Source: Lachnospiraceae bacterium (GTDB lineage Bacteria; Bacillota; Clostridia; Lachnospirales; Lachnospiraceae). From it: a stretch of 64,000 bases of DNA. Each line of letters opens with the position of its first letter. Position 1 is the stretch's first letter. Under the pieces are notes generated by a model. The model made no database searches. It was not told where the DNA came from and saw nothing but the letters and a program-made list of their open reading frames with translations. This document shows positions 63,645-64,000 of this stretch, one piece after another. Made by a program: the position numbers and the translations under genes. Location of the stretch: NCBI GenBank assembly GCA_022845955.1, contig AP025576.1:1240001-1304000 (forward strand), read 5' to 3'.

Positions 63645-64000
63645 ATGAAAGCAATACATTTAAAGTGTAACGATTTTTTAAATCCTGTTCAAGTGGAGGA
63701 AAATCCTTTATTCAGCTGGAATATACCCTGTAACAGAAATGGTGCCGGCCAGACGGCATACAGAATCCAGGTATATCAGGGGAAAGAAACAGATAATATC
63801 TGGGATACCGGCAGGACAGAAGGAAACAGATGTCTGTACATACCATATGAAGGGCAGGCTCTTATGGCTGACAGCCAATATTTTTGGCGGGTCAAATATT
63901 GGAATGAAAAAGGAGGGGAAGAGGAATGGAGCGAGCCGGCTTATTTTGAGACCGGGTTAATGGGGAAGGGCTGGAAGGCTGAATGGATCGGTTATGATAG
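63645..64000 (+). CDS. GH78 alpha-L-rhamnosidase, N-terminal part (cut by window end)
   Basis: The first about 118 residues of a GH78 enzyme: NPLFSWNIPCNRNGAGQTAY, IWDTGRTEGNRCLYIPYEG, YFWRVKYWNEKGGEEEWSEP and the block GWKAEWIGYD that ends the first domain. It is the same arrangement as the frameshifted GH78 at 31425 (WKAGWIG there). AAGAGGAGGGGC precedes ATG 63645. The rest lies outside the window, so completeness cannot be judged. Confidence 0.85.
   Translation, partial: MKAIHLKCNDFLNPVQVEENPLFSWNIPCNRNGAGQTAYRIQVYQGKETDNIWDTGRTEGNRCLYIPYEGQALMADSQYFWRVKYWNEKGGEEEWSEPAYFETGLMGKGWKAEWIGYD

Overview
The window looks like chromosomal DNA of a gut Firmicute, most likely a Lachnospiraceae (Clostridia). 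The evidence is the gene families (DUF6062, the DUF4358 lipoprotein with an MBOAT acyltransferase, YesM/YesN two-component proteins, several binding-protein sugar transporters without their own ATPase, AddAB), Shine-Dalgarno sites of the AGGAGG type, and about 50 percent GC. The assignment is inferred from family content. No rRNA or tRNA gene, CRISPR array or intact transposase was seen.

Layout. 1-7.3 kb: tail of a YesM-type sensor kinase, a YesN-type response regulator, two permeases, a lipoprotein binding protein and a sulfatase, which together read as a sensing, uptake and desulfation locus for a sulfated glycan. 7.3-8.0 kb: an intergenic stretch with a consensus promoter and several strong hairpins. 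8.0-15.5 kb: a LacI regulator, then an operon of binding protein, two permeases, a second LacI regulator and a sucrose phosphorylase, with three LacI-type operator-like sites upstream. 15.7-16.3 kb: a ThuA-like protein. 16.7-20.8 kb: a surface-polymer acylation module (SGNH hydrolase, DUF4358 lipoprotein, MBOAT acyltransferase, DHHW protein). 20.9-24.7 kb: a membrane-anchored Ala-rich helical protein, a small unknown protein, a TetR regulator and a HEAT-repeat (AlkD-like) protein. 25.1-34.3 kb: two tandem cupin-AraC regulators, a third ABC importer and a frameshifted GH78 alpha-L-rhamnosidase. 34.3-35.6 kb: a gene graveyard with a decayed AraC regulator, a partial copy of the HEAT gene and a broken DinJ/YafQ toxin-antitoxin pair. 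35.8-40.7 kb: a DUF6062 protein and a cytosine/uracil salvage cluster (codB, codA, uracil permease). 40.7-42.9 kb: a second decayed patch (Rpn-family nuclease split around a RhuM fragment, truncated permease). 42.9-53.7 kb: an M28 peptidase, a PadR/DUF1700/DUF4097 operon, two calcium-type P-type ATPases, one with its own TetR regulator, and small regulators. 53.7-56.0 kb: a GH2 beta-galactosidase-like enzyme with an in-frame stop before its last domain. 56.4-63.5 kb: addB-addA. 63.6 kb to the end: the start of a second GH78 gene.

The most unusual structures are two very long intergenic palindromes, 24749-24986 with 67-bp arms matching at every position and 29265-29523 with arms of about 84 bp differing by one base. 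Neither contains a gene. Several genes are disrupted by single events (GH78 frameshift, GH2 nonsense codon) or by rearrangement.
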